Of a stretch of 64,000 bases of DNA, positions 49,847-62,000 are shown in pieces; positions within the stretch are counted from its first letter, which is position 1, and the number at the start of each line of letters is the position of its first letter. The notes under the pieces are model-generated. The model did not search any database and was not told the origin of the DNA. It worked only from the letters and a program-made list of their open reading frames with translations. The translations under genes and the position numbers were made by a program. The stretch lies in the NCBI GenBank assembly GCA_000310025.1, contig FN649728.1, positions 2,447,556 to 2,511,555 on the forward strand. The letters run 5' to 3'. The DNA comes from Ectocarpus siliculosus. Its lineage: Eukaryota > Sar > Phaeophyceae > Ectocarpales > Ectocarpaceae.

Positions 49847-52800
49847 TAGTCCACGCCACATTCGAAGAGTAGCAGACGTGGGCGGTCCTTTCCTTGAGCA
49901 CCTTGACCGTGATGTCGGCGTGGTTGTCGCCGCCATTCAGGAAAAAACACGGCACTGCCCTGTCGTCCATCTTGGTCGCCGGCCGCTCCCACATGAAACC
50001 GTACTGGAAAAACGGTACCAAACGGAAGGGTCGTTTCTTGCCGGTGTAGAGCTCCTGCGGCGAGGCACCCCCTGCGTTGGAAGGAGATGCAGACTGGTTC
50101 AGCTTCTGCGCGGCGTCTTTTGCGGACTCCGCCCAGAGCTCGTCGCCCCGAACGCTCAGCCCGCGGATACGAGAAAATCCAGCGGGGCCAAGTATCTCTT
50201 GGGCAGCGCGGCGAGACGCCTTGCCGACCTTGAGGCACCTCTGGATGGCGCTCTCGACGACGCCGTTGTACTGCTGCACGCCGGGAGGGGAGTACTCGAT
50301 CGCGATCCCCATGCTGGCACAGAACTCCTTGAAGTCGCCGCTGGTCCAGAGGGCGTCACAGTCGCCCCGGACGCACTTGATCGCGGTGCCAGCCTTGTGG
50401 GCGGCGTCCACGACCATGCGCTTGAAGACCGCCAACGCCTCCGACTTCCGCCGCATGGCATAGCAGACGATCCAGCCCGTGGCGGCGTCCACACCGAAGA
50501 GCATGTAGTGGTTGCCGCCGATGGTCGCCGTGTACCCGCCGCACATGTCGATGTGGAACATGTCGTTCGGCGCCCTCTTGCCGCGGTATCCGCCCCCCTG
50601 CTTCGGCACCGGTGCCCTCGTCCCCCGCGCCGGCAAGCACCACCGGCAGCTGTCCATTGTGCCCGTGAGGGTGATTACGTGTTGTTTTGCGGATAACCTC
50701 AAGATTGGTTCGGACAAGTGGCCGGCACGGTGGTGGAACGTGTTAATATCCATAACCTTTGTTGCATTGCCGACATGGAAAGGCGTCTTACCCGGACCCA
50801 ACACAGCCAAAGCACGATCACACTCAGCACCCTCCCAAACATCTATCATCCTGGCAGAGGATTCTGCCGAAACATCCGTCACGCGGGGGGGTTCAAAATC
50901 CGAATCCAGAAGGCAAGTCAACACTTCAGATCTCTGGGCATGCATAAAGATGTTCAACATGCAGGAATGGGCCCATTCTCTCGAGGGGTCACTACTCTCG
51001 GCAGTAGAGGCCGGCTTCACCAGAAAACTCTCACGCGCAACATTCACTTGAGACACATCTTTGTGGGGAAGGCGGGAGGCGAAAAGGGAGTCACTTGACA
51101 CTCCAAGGATGAATCGTAGTTTACCGTGCAGCAGTTGAGTTCCGCTAGGGTTTATGCGGACTTCATGCTTGTGCGAAACTTTCCAAACCGAAAAAAGATT
51201 GAATCCACACCCGGGCACAAACAAAACTTCTGGCACAGTAATGTCTATGTCTTCCTGTTTCCCGTCGGCTCCGATTTGGTGGAACCGAAGGTCTAAGCTT
51301 CCTACAGCTGCAACCTTGATGAGAGCCGAGTCTCCAATTTGAATAAATTGTTCATCCTGGCCCAAGTGGCGAATGTCGTACATGTGATCTATCTGGTTCG
51401 AAATCATCGCGCTCGCTCCAGAATCGGCCTGCCACTGCTCGCTACCCTTCGGATTCGGCATGTACGGTTGGCATAGAAAAGCTTTGTCTACTGTGGGACG
51501 CTTGGTGACACGAGCTACAATTAGCATTCCAGATACATCAGAGGCAGCAGGCACAATCTTATCCGGCTCAGCAGTCGCGATCACAGCAGGCATAGAAGGC
51601 ACCCTCACATCATGGACAGCATGCATTATCCCATCAGACTCAGTACTCACAACCACGTCAGGCACAGCGGGCACAATCGCATCAGTCTCATGAAAATCGG
51701 TCTCCTTCTCATAATTCTCGAACATCGCAGACAGACTCGGAGAAGCAACCCTGTGCAAATCTTGCTCAGAAAAACAGTGATTCCTATCGTGACTCGCAAG
51801 CATTTCAGGGTCAACACCGGGTACAGCAGGTACGAAAACGTCAGACGCCTTAAAACCAAACGCAGACTCAAGAAAAGAATCAAACTTGCCTCGAGGGCAC
51901 ACACTTCGTGCCATGAAGAGACGAAGAGGGGCGTCGCCAGCAGGAGGTAGAACGTCGCCTGGATCTGGAGAGGGAGAGGAGGAGGAAGAGGCCGCCTGAG
52001 GCACGCCGTGGTACTGCTGCTCCTGCTGCTGCTCAAAACTCGCCTGCTGCTGCGGGAAGGGCGCCGGCTGCTCCGAGACGTAGAAGGCCTCGTTGTAGAC
52101 TCTCGGCTGATACGCGTCAGGACCTGCAGCAGAAGGGCAGTATGTTACGTTGGCCTCCTGCTGCTGGTGCGGCCCGCCGTCTTCGGAAAAATAGCCGAAG
52201 CCAAATCCCCCGCCGGCGTTGCCGTAGGAACCGCCGCTGTGGTTCCCCCCGTGAGCCGCGAGCCCATACCCGTATCCCGCCTCGGAAGGTGATGGGGCCC
52301 AGCTTGGCGTGGGTGCCGGCGCCGACGTTTGCTGCCATCCCGAGCTGCTTTCGCCACCGAACGAATCTCCGCCCCCGATGGCCAGGTGAGCCGGAAAAAA
52401 GGGCCGCGGGACGCTGGCAAGCTGCCCTGCAGGTACGTTGGCCGGCGGGAAATTGCCCCCGCGGCCGCCGCCTTGCCCACGGCTTTCGTAGGGGCGAGGC
52501 CCGTAGCCGCCGTAGCCCCGTCCCCCATCGTTGCGCCCCTGCATCTGCCCCCCAGCTCCGGGTCCTGGCCCACGCGGCGGCCCCTGAGGCGTATGAGGGT
52601 GGCCCTGACTCCAGCCCGCACCGTGTTGGAATTGGTACGACTGCTGTACTGATGGACCACCAACCCGCCCCAGGTTCTGCGATCCGCCTCGTGGATGAGC
52701 GGCCGCCTCGGCGTCCCTCCTGCCGCTCAAGTACGCGCTGTATCTCGTTGTAATTCGCCAGGAACTCGCTGCGCAACTTGTGACAGTCAGCGGTCGCGTG

Positions 52801-53989
52801 CGAGGTGTTGGGCCCGTGGTACTGGCAGATGTACGGTCCCAGCTGCTGCTGCTGCTGCTGCTGCTGCTGCCGCTGCTGCTGCTGCGGTGGCTGCATCGAC
52901 GCCTGTGGCTGCTGCTGCTGCTGCTGCTGCTGCGGTCCGCCGTGACCCATGCCGACAATGGCTGGTCTCCTCTGCCCGCCGCCCCGGCCCATGCCGGCAG
53001 CGACGAGGGCGTGCCTCGTCTCCTCTCCTCTCTCTCCAGACCTCCGCTCGTACCTCTGCTCGTGCTCAGCCGTCCTCAACGCCTCCTGCATTTGTGCACT
53101 CGACAACATGGGGTGAAAAAGGACACGCTCTTTAATTTTTCTCAAATTCTGGCAAAAAACCCCGAGCGATGTGCTTGCACATGGACACTTCAGCACGATT
53201 ATCACCGTATGACACCAGTCTCATCCAAAGCGCCTTAGCTCTACCAAAGTAGTCCATCAAACTTTCTCCATTCCTCTGACACAGCACATTCCACTGATCA
53301 TCAAACGTCTGTCTTTCCTCGTTTTTACTGCGTCGGTAGTAGTCCAAGAAAATTTTGTACCCGGCTTGCGGACTCTCCGCTGCGAGCAATTGCCCTTGAA
53401 TAGATTGTGCCGTGATCTTCGACAGCATGAAAATCCATACCTTCCTAGACTGCTTTACTCTCTCCTCACCAAACGAACGTTTCATCCAATCCACATTCAC
53501 TTGAGCTGCAGCTACAGGAATCTCTGGGCCTCTCATTGCGTCAACCACTCCCTCGTTCTCCATCCACGCTTCAAACGCACTCGTGAAAATCCGCAACGCA
53601 ACCTCCATCGATCGATTTTTGAGGAAATCATCACTCCAAACAGGGACCTCGACTTTGTCCCGCTGTTTCAACTCTACTGTCTGGGCGCTAGACGTGCCTG
53701 AATGGGCACGATGCCCCTGGTCCTGGGAGTTTGCCGTGAAAGCATGCTTGAGAAGGTCGACCAGCTGACGCATCGAGTCTTGCTGATCTCCCCCCGCCGC
53801 CGCTCTCCCTCCCAGATTGTCTTGTTCTTCTGCATCGGCGGTGAACGAATAGTTGGTTCCTCCATCGCCGGTGCCTTCTCCCGGGGAAGGATCACCATGA
53901 CCTTGTCCCCCCGGAGGCTGTCGTCCGTCTCCATCCGGCATCTTGCGCGCGTAGACACAGCGGCCACTCTCTTGATCGAAACGCTAGCG

Positions 53990-54511
53990 TGTTGAGTAGC
54001 TTTGTGCGTGGGTGCCTCGGCGCGGGGTCCCGTAGTGGGAAACAAAAGGTGCCAGCAGCTGGGTACTGCCAACGGTCAAAATGTAGAAACTATCCGCGGG
54101 CGTGAAAGCCCTTCTACGTGGTGGAGCGTGGAAGCTCGTGTATAATATAGTTGTGGCGTGGAAGCCGGGTGGCGTGGTGGCCCTGATGTAAAGGTATATT
54201 TAGGGACGTGGGAGTCCTGAAGGCGTGGAAGCCGGGTTGGCGTGATAGCCGGAGTATGGGCGTGGAAGCCGGGGTTGGCGTGAGAGCCGGAAAAAGGACT
54301 TGATTATACACAGAAAAAGGAAGTGAGGAACCACAAGCCACGCACACAAATTCCGTTGTAGACACCCATACCCTCAAACCTGCAATATGTGATAAAGTTG
54401 GTACCACCAAATCTAATCCATAGCAACCATTGACCCCCCAAACTCCCCGCTCCATCTGCTCGGGAAATTCTTGCTCGCAATAATCTGTTGATGCTGTGAG
54501 TACATCCAACA
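53990..54511 (-). repeat. 5' LTR of the Copia element
   Basis: It is 522 bases, the same length and apparently the same sequence as 46445-46966. TCCGC follows it directly and also precedes the other LTR. Confidence 0.95.
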
Positions 54512-56097
54512 TCCGCACAGAAAGACTACTTGTACCCGTTCGAGATGTACCCACAGCAGTCGAACGGGATGGTTTATGTCATCAATAGTTAGTTGCTCCA
54601 TGAATATGTGTTGCGTGTTGTGTGTCCTTGCGTGTGATGTTTGCCTCCAAAATAAGAGTCGTCCGCTACACACAACATCAAGACCGACGCAACAAAAAGC
54701 AGACAAAAAGTGCCGCTTGCGTGCTTGTGTGGGCTTGCCCAGGTGCATCAACCACGGCCGGCAGGGTAACACAACAAGCAGCCCATGTCAAAGATACAAA
54801 TGTTTGCTCACATTGCAACAGAGACACGCCACGACTACCCACCTTGTCCGACGATGGCCTTTGTCGCCCGAAGCCATGCTCCTTGCGAGAGCTCATCCCT
54901 CACGAAGATACTCGCCGGCTCCGACTCGGCGCGTGTTGCAAGCACGTTGCACGAGTCTTGGGAGGAGATCGAACATCTCCCAGTGAGTTGCCCAGAGAGA
55001 GACCGCTGTGACGTCACAGGATGGACCGACAACAACCATCGGAGCATCGGAGCACCGGAGCACCGCAGAATCAGTTCGTGTGTGCCGGTTCAAAAGAAAC
55101 CTTCCCGCGCGCGACACATGTTTCGTCGTGCTCATGTATATTGCATGTACTACGTGTTAGGTCCGAGCCGCAAGCGAATGGACTGCATCACGCGGAGTTT
55201 CTCGCCGCAATATTACACTTCTGTGTCGATGCTATAGCATGTGTCTTCATCGAGTTGGCGAGTTCTCGAACACAGCTAATCAGCGGCCTATCTTCTGCTG
55301 AGTCGCACAATTGTCACTGGCAGGACACACAGGTGTGTTCGGAAAGCTCGTTGGGCCGTGCGTAGATGCTTTCAGTGGGTAGAGTTTACAAGCCTCTGCT
55401 TCGTGCATGTTTGCATCTGCTTCATCTCTTGGCTGATAATGCTCCATTGAAGGCGGTACCTCTCTCTCGAATATGTACTTGCCGGGAAATAATGTGTAGG
55501 CAGAGCACATTGCCGGAGACCTGTGCGCAACTCGTTGGCCTCGACTACTGCATACGACACAAGATAACACACCCCCTGGACCGATTTTCAAAGCTCGATC
55601 TCTCAACAAAGAGTCACAGCGCCGAAAACGGCGGCGTTGAAGCCGTCTCGTCAATAGCTTTCCGAAAATGTATCGTCGAGTTCCGTTTATGCGTCCTCTT
55701 CGTCGTGGCGTAATCGAGCTTTGAAAATCGGTCCAGGGGGTGTGTTATCTCGTGTTGTACTCCGTTAGTAGCCGGGTACAGACGCTTAATTCCAGGTGGT
55801 CATACTATACATACTATCCTTAACCAAAGTCTCCTAGAGTTGTTGGCCCCATGCTGAACAACAGCATCGGTGGTTTACTGTTCTGTTAACGGGTCTAGCA
55901 GACACGGCGTTCGTTCGCGCTTGCTCGCTGCTCTACGAGCATTGCCTGCGATCAGCAACATGCACCATTTTTCCATAATGTGGACATTCTTACCATCCGT
56001 TCAGAGTGTATTATTCTTCAGCGCAGCGAAATAGCAGTTCCTTTCCGAGAACACGTCTGGCGTCAAATCTTAACCATCGCAGCTTCTCAACCCATGC
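54512..56097. other. Stretch without a supported gene
   Basis: A plus-strand segment near 54870-54980 (LTKILAGSDSARVASTLHES, followed by a good donor at CCA|GTGAGT) could be an exon, but I found no phase-matched partner. The segment 54537-54571 is a hairpin shared with 19428-19462. Nothing else is recognisable. Confidence 0.4.
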
Positions 56098-59000
56098 ATG
56101 CGTGCTCACATGGATCACCGATACCGAAGGTCAACCTGCGTCTCAACTATGAACACGTCGTTGAACGAAAGGATGGATGCTTTATGTGGCGAACAAGGTT
56201 TTGACTCACGCACCGGCAGCGCGGCGGAAAGCAATGTCACCAACCTCGAGGGAACAGGGGGGGGTCAAGCCCCTGTGACATTCAAGACGTCGTTCAAAAC
56301 GGCGATTGTTAACCGGAAGAGCGCCATGCTGCTCTTCAGCCAGGTAGAGTCGTAACTGCTGTCAAATAGTTTTACATGTGCACTTGTTGTCCCCCTGCTT
56401 TTTGTTTCCTCCTGGTCATGCCCCCCTGCCCCCCCCCCCCCTTCCACTTATGTTTCTGCCTTCCAAATCCACGCGCGTCTGTGCGCTAACCACGGTCTCC
56501 TTTGAGCCGTATCCTACACGCCCCCATTGAGCACGTACTTCCCGCCAAGGGTATCCCGAGTGCTGCCAAAATTTGGCCTGCCCGGGAGTTTATCCCTACA
56601 ACAGTATTTATTATGCTTCGCTGCTAAAGACACAGCTCGCGCAGGTTTCCTCCCTGTCGAGTTCAACGCCTTCTCGCATGAGCACGCATGAAAAACTGTA
56701 GTCTAATGCAGAGGAGAGAGGTGTGGAGGACGGCCAGCAACTTTTCTGGTAGACGCTGGAAGTGCCCTGTCTATATCGGAAGCGCAAAGCATCTTCTGAG
56801 GAAAACACGAGTGTGTATGGTGCGCATGAGAAATTACCTGGTGCTCTCCGTACGTTTCGTATGCCCCTCCTTCTATGGAGCAAGTGGTGTATGGACGCTG
56901 TACGAGCGCTGCCAAGAATGTCTTTCCGAAGGGGTTTGCTGCTGGTACAGGCATCGTAAAGGGGTAGCTGACCTCCGCCATTTTCCCCGCTTCTTGTGAG
57001 CACCGAGCAGATCTGATGTTACCAGGATACACCAGAAGTGTGACAACAAGCGTGCCTGCTTGCTCCCTTGTTGGAATCTGACTTCTTGTTCTGGTGCCCT
57101 CTCGTAGCTTGCGGCGCGTTTCTCGTTTCAGTCTCCTTTGAAACCAGAGGTTTTACCGGTGCAACATCTGTAGAGGCGCAACAAACGGTTCTTCTGTTGC
57201 CTACACATGTAATTTGTTTCAGGGCCTGTTTAACGGTAGTTTGACTGTGTGTCTAGTTTTTCGGAGTCCCACCGGCGACATGCCGCCCACGCATACCTTT
57301 GCCTTCGCCACTGGTTGCATTGGTGGGTGCTGCAAGACCCCCTACCCTGGACTGGCCGCAATTTCTGTCTTGGGTAGATGTGTCTGCGAGACGTTATTTC
57401 CACCTTGTTCACGGTGCGAATGTTACAGACGTGTTTCGAAGCGGCGATAGCACCATTCTCTTCGCTTCTGCTGATAAAGCCTTTGTGTCTCTTTTGCTTG
57501 AGTACTCGCCCGCCGGTGTGGTGACGTGGCGACGAAAAGCTGCCGAAAGGCCGCACAGCCCGGCACGAGGTGATGCCATCCGGCTGGCGTGGATTGCGAT
57601 TTTTTTGTGCAACCTTTCACGAGGGCCAAACACCCCGAACTGTCTGTACAGCAGCCACTATGTCAAAGATGTTTTCCATTGGAACCGAAGATAGCCTCGG
57701 TTTAGTATGTATGTATACGAAACATTTGTCACAGCAGTGGTGCGATTCCACCCTGCTAGCTGCCCGGCTGAAAATCCACCCTACAAATACGACTGAAACT
57801 GAGGAATGCACCCGTCAATCGCCCCCCCAGGCCAAGGCGAACAATCTTCAGACGCTCTGCAGTTTTTTGCCGACCATCGTTCTTCGCAAGCTCAGCCGCT
57901 TGACGAGAGAGGAAGCTTCGGTCATGCGGCCGACGAGGGAAGACTTCCACGGATGCGCCGTCGTCATGCTCGACATGTGCGCACCTCTATCTACTACTTT
58001 AGTGATTCCTTTCTTCCTCGAGACTCGACAAAAGTGCCGCCTACAAAACATTGTGTACTTTTTTCCGTCTTTCACCTTTCGTAGCGGTGGTTGAAGCAAC
58101 GGCCCTTCTACGGAGACGTCATGATGTTCCACAGTAGTGTGTGTGCCATCTCGACAAATCTGCGCGTGAGTTATTTTACACCCTCGTGAAAGCCTTTTGC
58201 GGGCATCCAGCCGGGTCACACAGGAGGAAGGCCTCCCAGGATTGTGTCTTCTCCACCTTCGTTCTGGGAGGCTTGCCTTCAGTCGTTTCTTCCCCTCGTC
58301 GATCGTGAAGTCGAGGGTTGCATACGCACGAATTCATCGGTTTCCCCTTTGTTTGGGCGCTGCTGTACATTGCAACAAATCTAGGAATCATCATTCCTTT
58401 GAACACACTTTGCGGCTGAGGCCCCCGATCCCCTGCGCGTATCTCCGCGAAATGAGAGGGAACCGGTAGAGACAGGCAATAGATATATGTATATGTGCAC
58501 CCTCAGCTACTGAACGGTAGGATAGTGGGAGTATTGGAGAAGGAACTTAGCATTAGTGAGGGCCAGGCAGGTTTCCGAAAGAAGAGGGGGTGCGTAGACC
58601 ACGCATTCACGGTAGGGAGAATCATCCAAGGTAGAAAGAGGGCGGGAAAGCCGACGTACTGCTTCTTCCTGGACGTGAAAAAGGCATACGATACAGTATG
58701 GAGAAAGGGGCTGTGGAAACAATTGTCCAAGTACGGGATCAAGGGGAAAATGTGGAAGACTGCTGAAGAAGATGATAGAGTGTACGAAAAGCGCGGTCAT
58801 GCTAGACGGAGAACCATCTAAATTCTTCGACATTGAACAGGGGTCCCACAAGGTTGCACGCTGTCCCCAACATTTCCAGTGTTCATCAACGATCTGTTGG
58901 AAGTCGTAGAGGCAGTCCGGAAGGGAGTAAAAGTAGGGGACACGGAAACTTCGGTGTCGGGAATGCTGTTTGCGGATGATTTTGTTGGTATGTCGGACAC

Positions 59001-62000
59001 CCCTGAGGGACTGCAACTGCAAATTGACGCGGCGAAGAAGTTTGCTGATAAGTGGAGATTGTCTGCCAACGTTTAGAAGAGTGCCGTCATGGTATGCAAC
59101 GAGGACAGGGAGAACCAGTAGAATACAGATGGAAGTGGGGGATCGAGGAGATTGCAGTAGCGGACCAGTACACATACCTCGGAGTAGAGATCGCAAAAGA
59201 CTAAGACTGCTCGTGGAATGCACACATGTCCAAGGTAGCGGAAAAGGGCAAAGCACGAGCAGGGAAGCTGCACCCAATACTCACAAACCGGCACCTCGAT
59301 ACACGCATCAAATTGACGGTTTTTGAAGAGCGTAATCGTACCGCCGCTAGAGTACGCCGGAGAAGTATGGGAAGGAAATAAGAAGGTAGTGAAAGAACTC
59401 GAGGCGGCGCAGATGAAAGCGGCGAAAATCATCCTAGGATGCTCCAAGCGCACAAGTAATGCAGCCGTCAGGGCAGAATTGGGGATCCAATCCCTACGGT
59501 CGGGAAGAGACGCAAGGAAGCTGACATGGCAGTATCGCATGTGCGGGTTGGGAGAGGAGAAGTTGCCGAGAATAGTATGGGAGGCAAAGTGGGCAAACAA
59601 AAAAGAGGGGTAGACAACCCACGGAATGGGTCAAGGTTGTAGAGGACGTATGGAAGGGGTTCGAAATCGACGAAGATGAATCGCTGGAAACGGAGGGTCT
59701 ACAGGGGTTCAAGGAGAAGATATCTGCTGCTTGTGCCGAGAGAGAAGAACAGAATCTAAGGCAACAAACCGAGAATAAGGAGGGTCTAGAAGTGTACGAA
59801 ATGTTGAAAGAAGGACTAGGGTTCAAGGATACCTACATGGACCAATGGATGCAGGGACAAAGCAAATTCAGGACCGGGGACGTAGGCCTTCGAGAACGTC
59901 GACGAAGACATAGGACGGTAGACGACGAAGACGACAAGTTCAAATGTGATTGCGGCTTCGAATGCGAAGACCGTGTTCATGTAGTCGCGGAATGTCAGCT
60001 GTACGAAGAGGAGAGGGAAGTGCACATGACTGAGCTGGGAAAAATACAAGGGAGGTACAGGGAGATGTTTGAGGCATGGAATAAAGAGGAGAAGACGGTA
60101 GCTGTACTGGGGAGTAGGAAGTGGTTTGAACAGGCGGGAAGGGATGCCATTAGGATAGATAGACTAGGGAAGAAATGTTTGAGCCACCTTTGGCAAAGTA
60201 GGAAGGAACGATTGGCCATCGGTGATCGGTCCTGTGGGAACAATGCTCCGTCCTCTCGAGGACGCGTGGTCAATGGTCTAACCGCTAAGGCATGCAAAAC
60301 ATAAGAGTACGCCCGCCCCCTCCCCCCCCCCCGCCCCACGTCGCCCTCCTCAGGTGTGGCTTCACGAGCCTCGCAGAGGGACTCCGACAGGGAAAGCTCC
60401 TGCTTAACAATGACGGGGGCGTGTCTGGTGACGGTAAGGTTTGCCCAGATCGGGCGACCAAAAACATTGGCGATAGAGATCGGCAATGTTTCGGGGCGAA
60501 CGGTATCGGTGTTGTCTCGCTGCGGTTTACCCGGTTTCGCAGAAGGTTTTTGTCTACCATGTACACTCTAACCGGCTGGTTGCTCTACGTTTTGGAAGGA
60601 TATACCTATGTTTGGGCTTCCTGTTCGCTCATCGATTCCATTCGATATTCTGGGCCCATTATTTCGCATCAGAACGTGAAAAAAACAGCGCGCAATCTAT
60701 CCCCGTCGCCTTCGCATGCGTCCTATCTACTCTGGCATCGACAAGCGGCGGGCGATAAAGGCGAAGGAGTTCCACGGCAGGGAGTGAGGAAGAGTCTTGA
60801 GGATGAAGCGTTGGCAAAAACGTGCTCGAGGACGATGATGTCAGCAAAGCTGCTGAGACTTCAGACCACTGAAGAAGGGCAGGCGGGATTCGGGGCTGAA
60901 CAGCTGAAGGTGGTGCTCAACTCCTTTTTCAAGGTACGATACGTTTGCCCGGCTCCTTTTTCCCAGGTAGACAAAAGAACGGTACACACATTTATTGTCT
61001 CCATGTGAAACATGAATATCTGTGTCCCACCACCGCTTCCACCACCACAACCACAACGGGTTTTACACCTTCCACTCAGCCATGTTTCGATCAACTGAGG
61101 GAGATCAAGTTATTTTGCGTCGTACGCATCCTGCTTAATCTTCGACAATTCAAACTGTTCAGCCGGATTGCTCGTCTTTCAGACGTTCCCCCTGCTTCTC
61201 CATAAACAACCATCCCCCGATGCCCCTCCCCCCGCTCCTCTTCTTCCTCCCCCTTCTTTGTCGGGCGTATCTTGCTCGTGGGACTTCTGGCAGCGTCTGA
61301 TGAGCACAATCACGGACCACGAGGGAGACGTCCTCCGGCTTGCCGGCGACGCTCTTATCGTAGCGTTCACAGGTAAGTGGGTAGAGCGCACACAGTGATA
61401 CGCTCCCTTCCCTCGCGTAGTCGAAGGGCGTATTGATGTTTATGTACGGTCCCTGACCGGTGTGTGCAAGATCGACATGGTGTGTACCGTTGTTTGCACT
61501 GAATCGACTGTCGGAGTAACCGGAATGTTTTAGAGCGGCAAATTCGACGCGTCACGGGGCGCTCTTGAGCCTATCCGAAAACAGTAGCAAAGAAGAAGGC
61601 GCAGAGATCTCTGTCACACGGCAAAAACTGCGTTTTACGGCCGGGTTCGTCGTTTGCCTCAGTCCTATGTATGTGTCCCTACAGATGGCCACGGAAACAG
61701 AGGCACCGTCGACCCCTGCCTTCTCCGGCGGGCAGCCCTAGTGAGCGCGCTCTGCCTCAAGCGTCTCGACGGGACAAAAATCCAGGTGACGCTCGACTGA
61801 CCGAGAAAGGACACAGGTAGAAGGGTAGTAATTCGTTGCTTGCAGACCGGTCGACCCGGTGGTCTAGTGGTATCCTCGAAAACCACTACTGTTTAGTCGC
61901 AAAGGTCGCGAAAAACTTTGCGGGTGAAAGCGAAATATAGCTCGAAAACCTCTCGTGAGTACCAAACTTCGACGTTAGCACAGTTGGCGAGGGAAAGGGA

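Larger units (their letters stand above)
46445..54511 (-). mobile_element. Full-length Ty1/Copia LTR retrotransposon
   Basis: The element is 8067 bases long, lies on the minus strand, and has 522-base LTRs at both ends flanked by the 5-base direct repeat TCCGC. Parts in order are: 5' LTR 53990-54511; gag-like region about 53130-53940 followed by a glutamine/glycine-rich stretch; aspartic protease (DSGA motif); integrase with an HHCC zinc finger and catalytic core; reverse transcriptase about 48050-48880 (YGLRQASREWY, HVDDIF); RNase H about 47490-47960; and 3' LTR 46445-46966. Integrase ahead of reverse transcriptase defines Copia. The LTRs look the same, so insertion is very recent. It looks nearly whole apart from a 169-base assembly gap and about three apparent interruptions of the reading frame, some of which may be draft errors or natural frame changes. 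Confidence 0.95.

Noticed and set aside
49566-50696. Long plus-strand open frame.
   Set aside because: It is antisense to the integrase region of the Copia element and spans N bases; a shadow frame.
52800-52960. CAG/CTG-type trinucleotide repeats as a separate microsatellite or host polyQ gene.
   Set aside because: They lie in the glutamine-rich part of the Copia gag-pol region.
57299-57694. Plus-strand open frame of 131 codons as a cyclase exon.
   Set aside because: No motif and no need for it: the exons on either side already join in phase.
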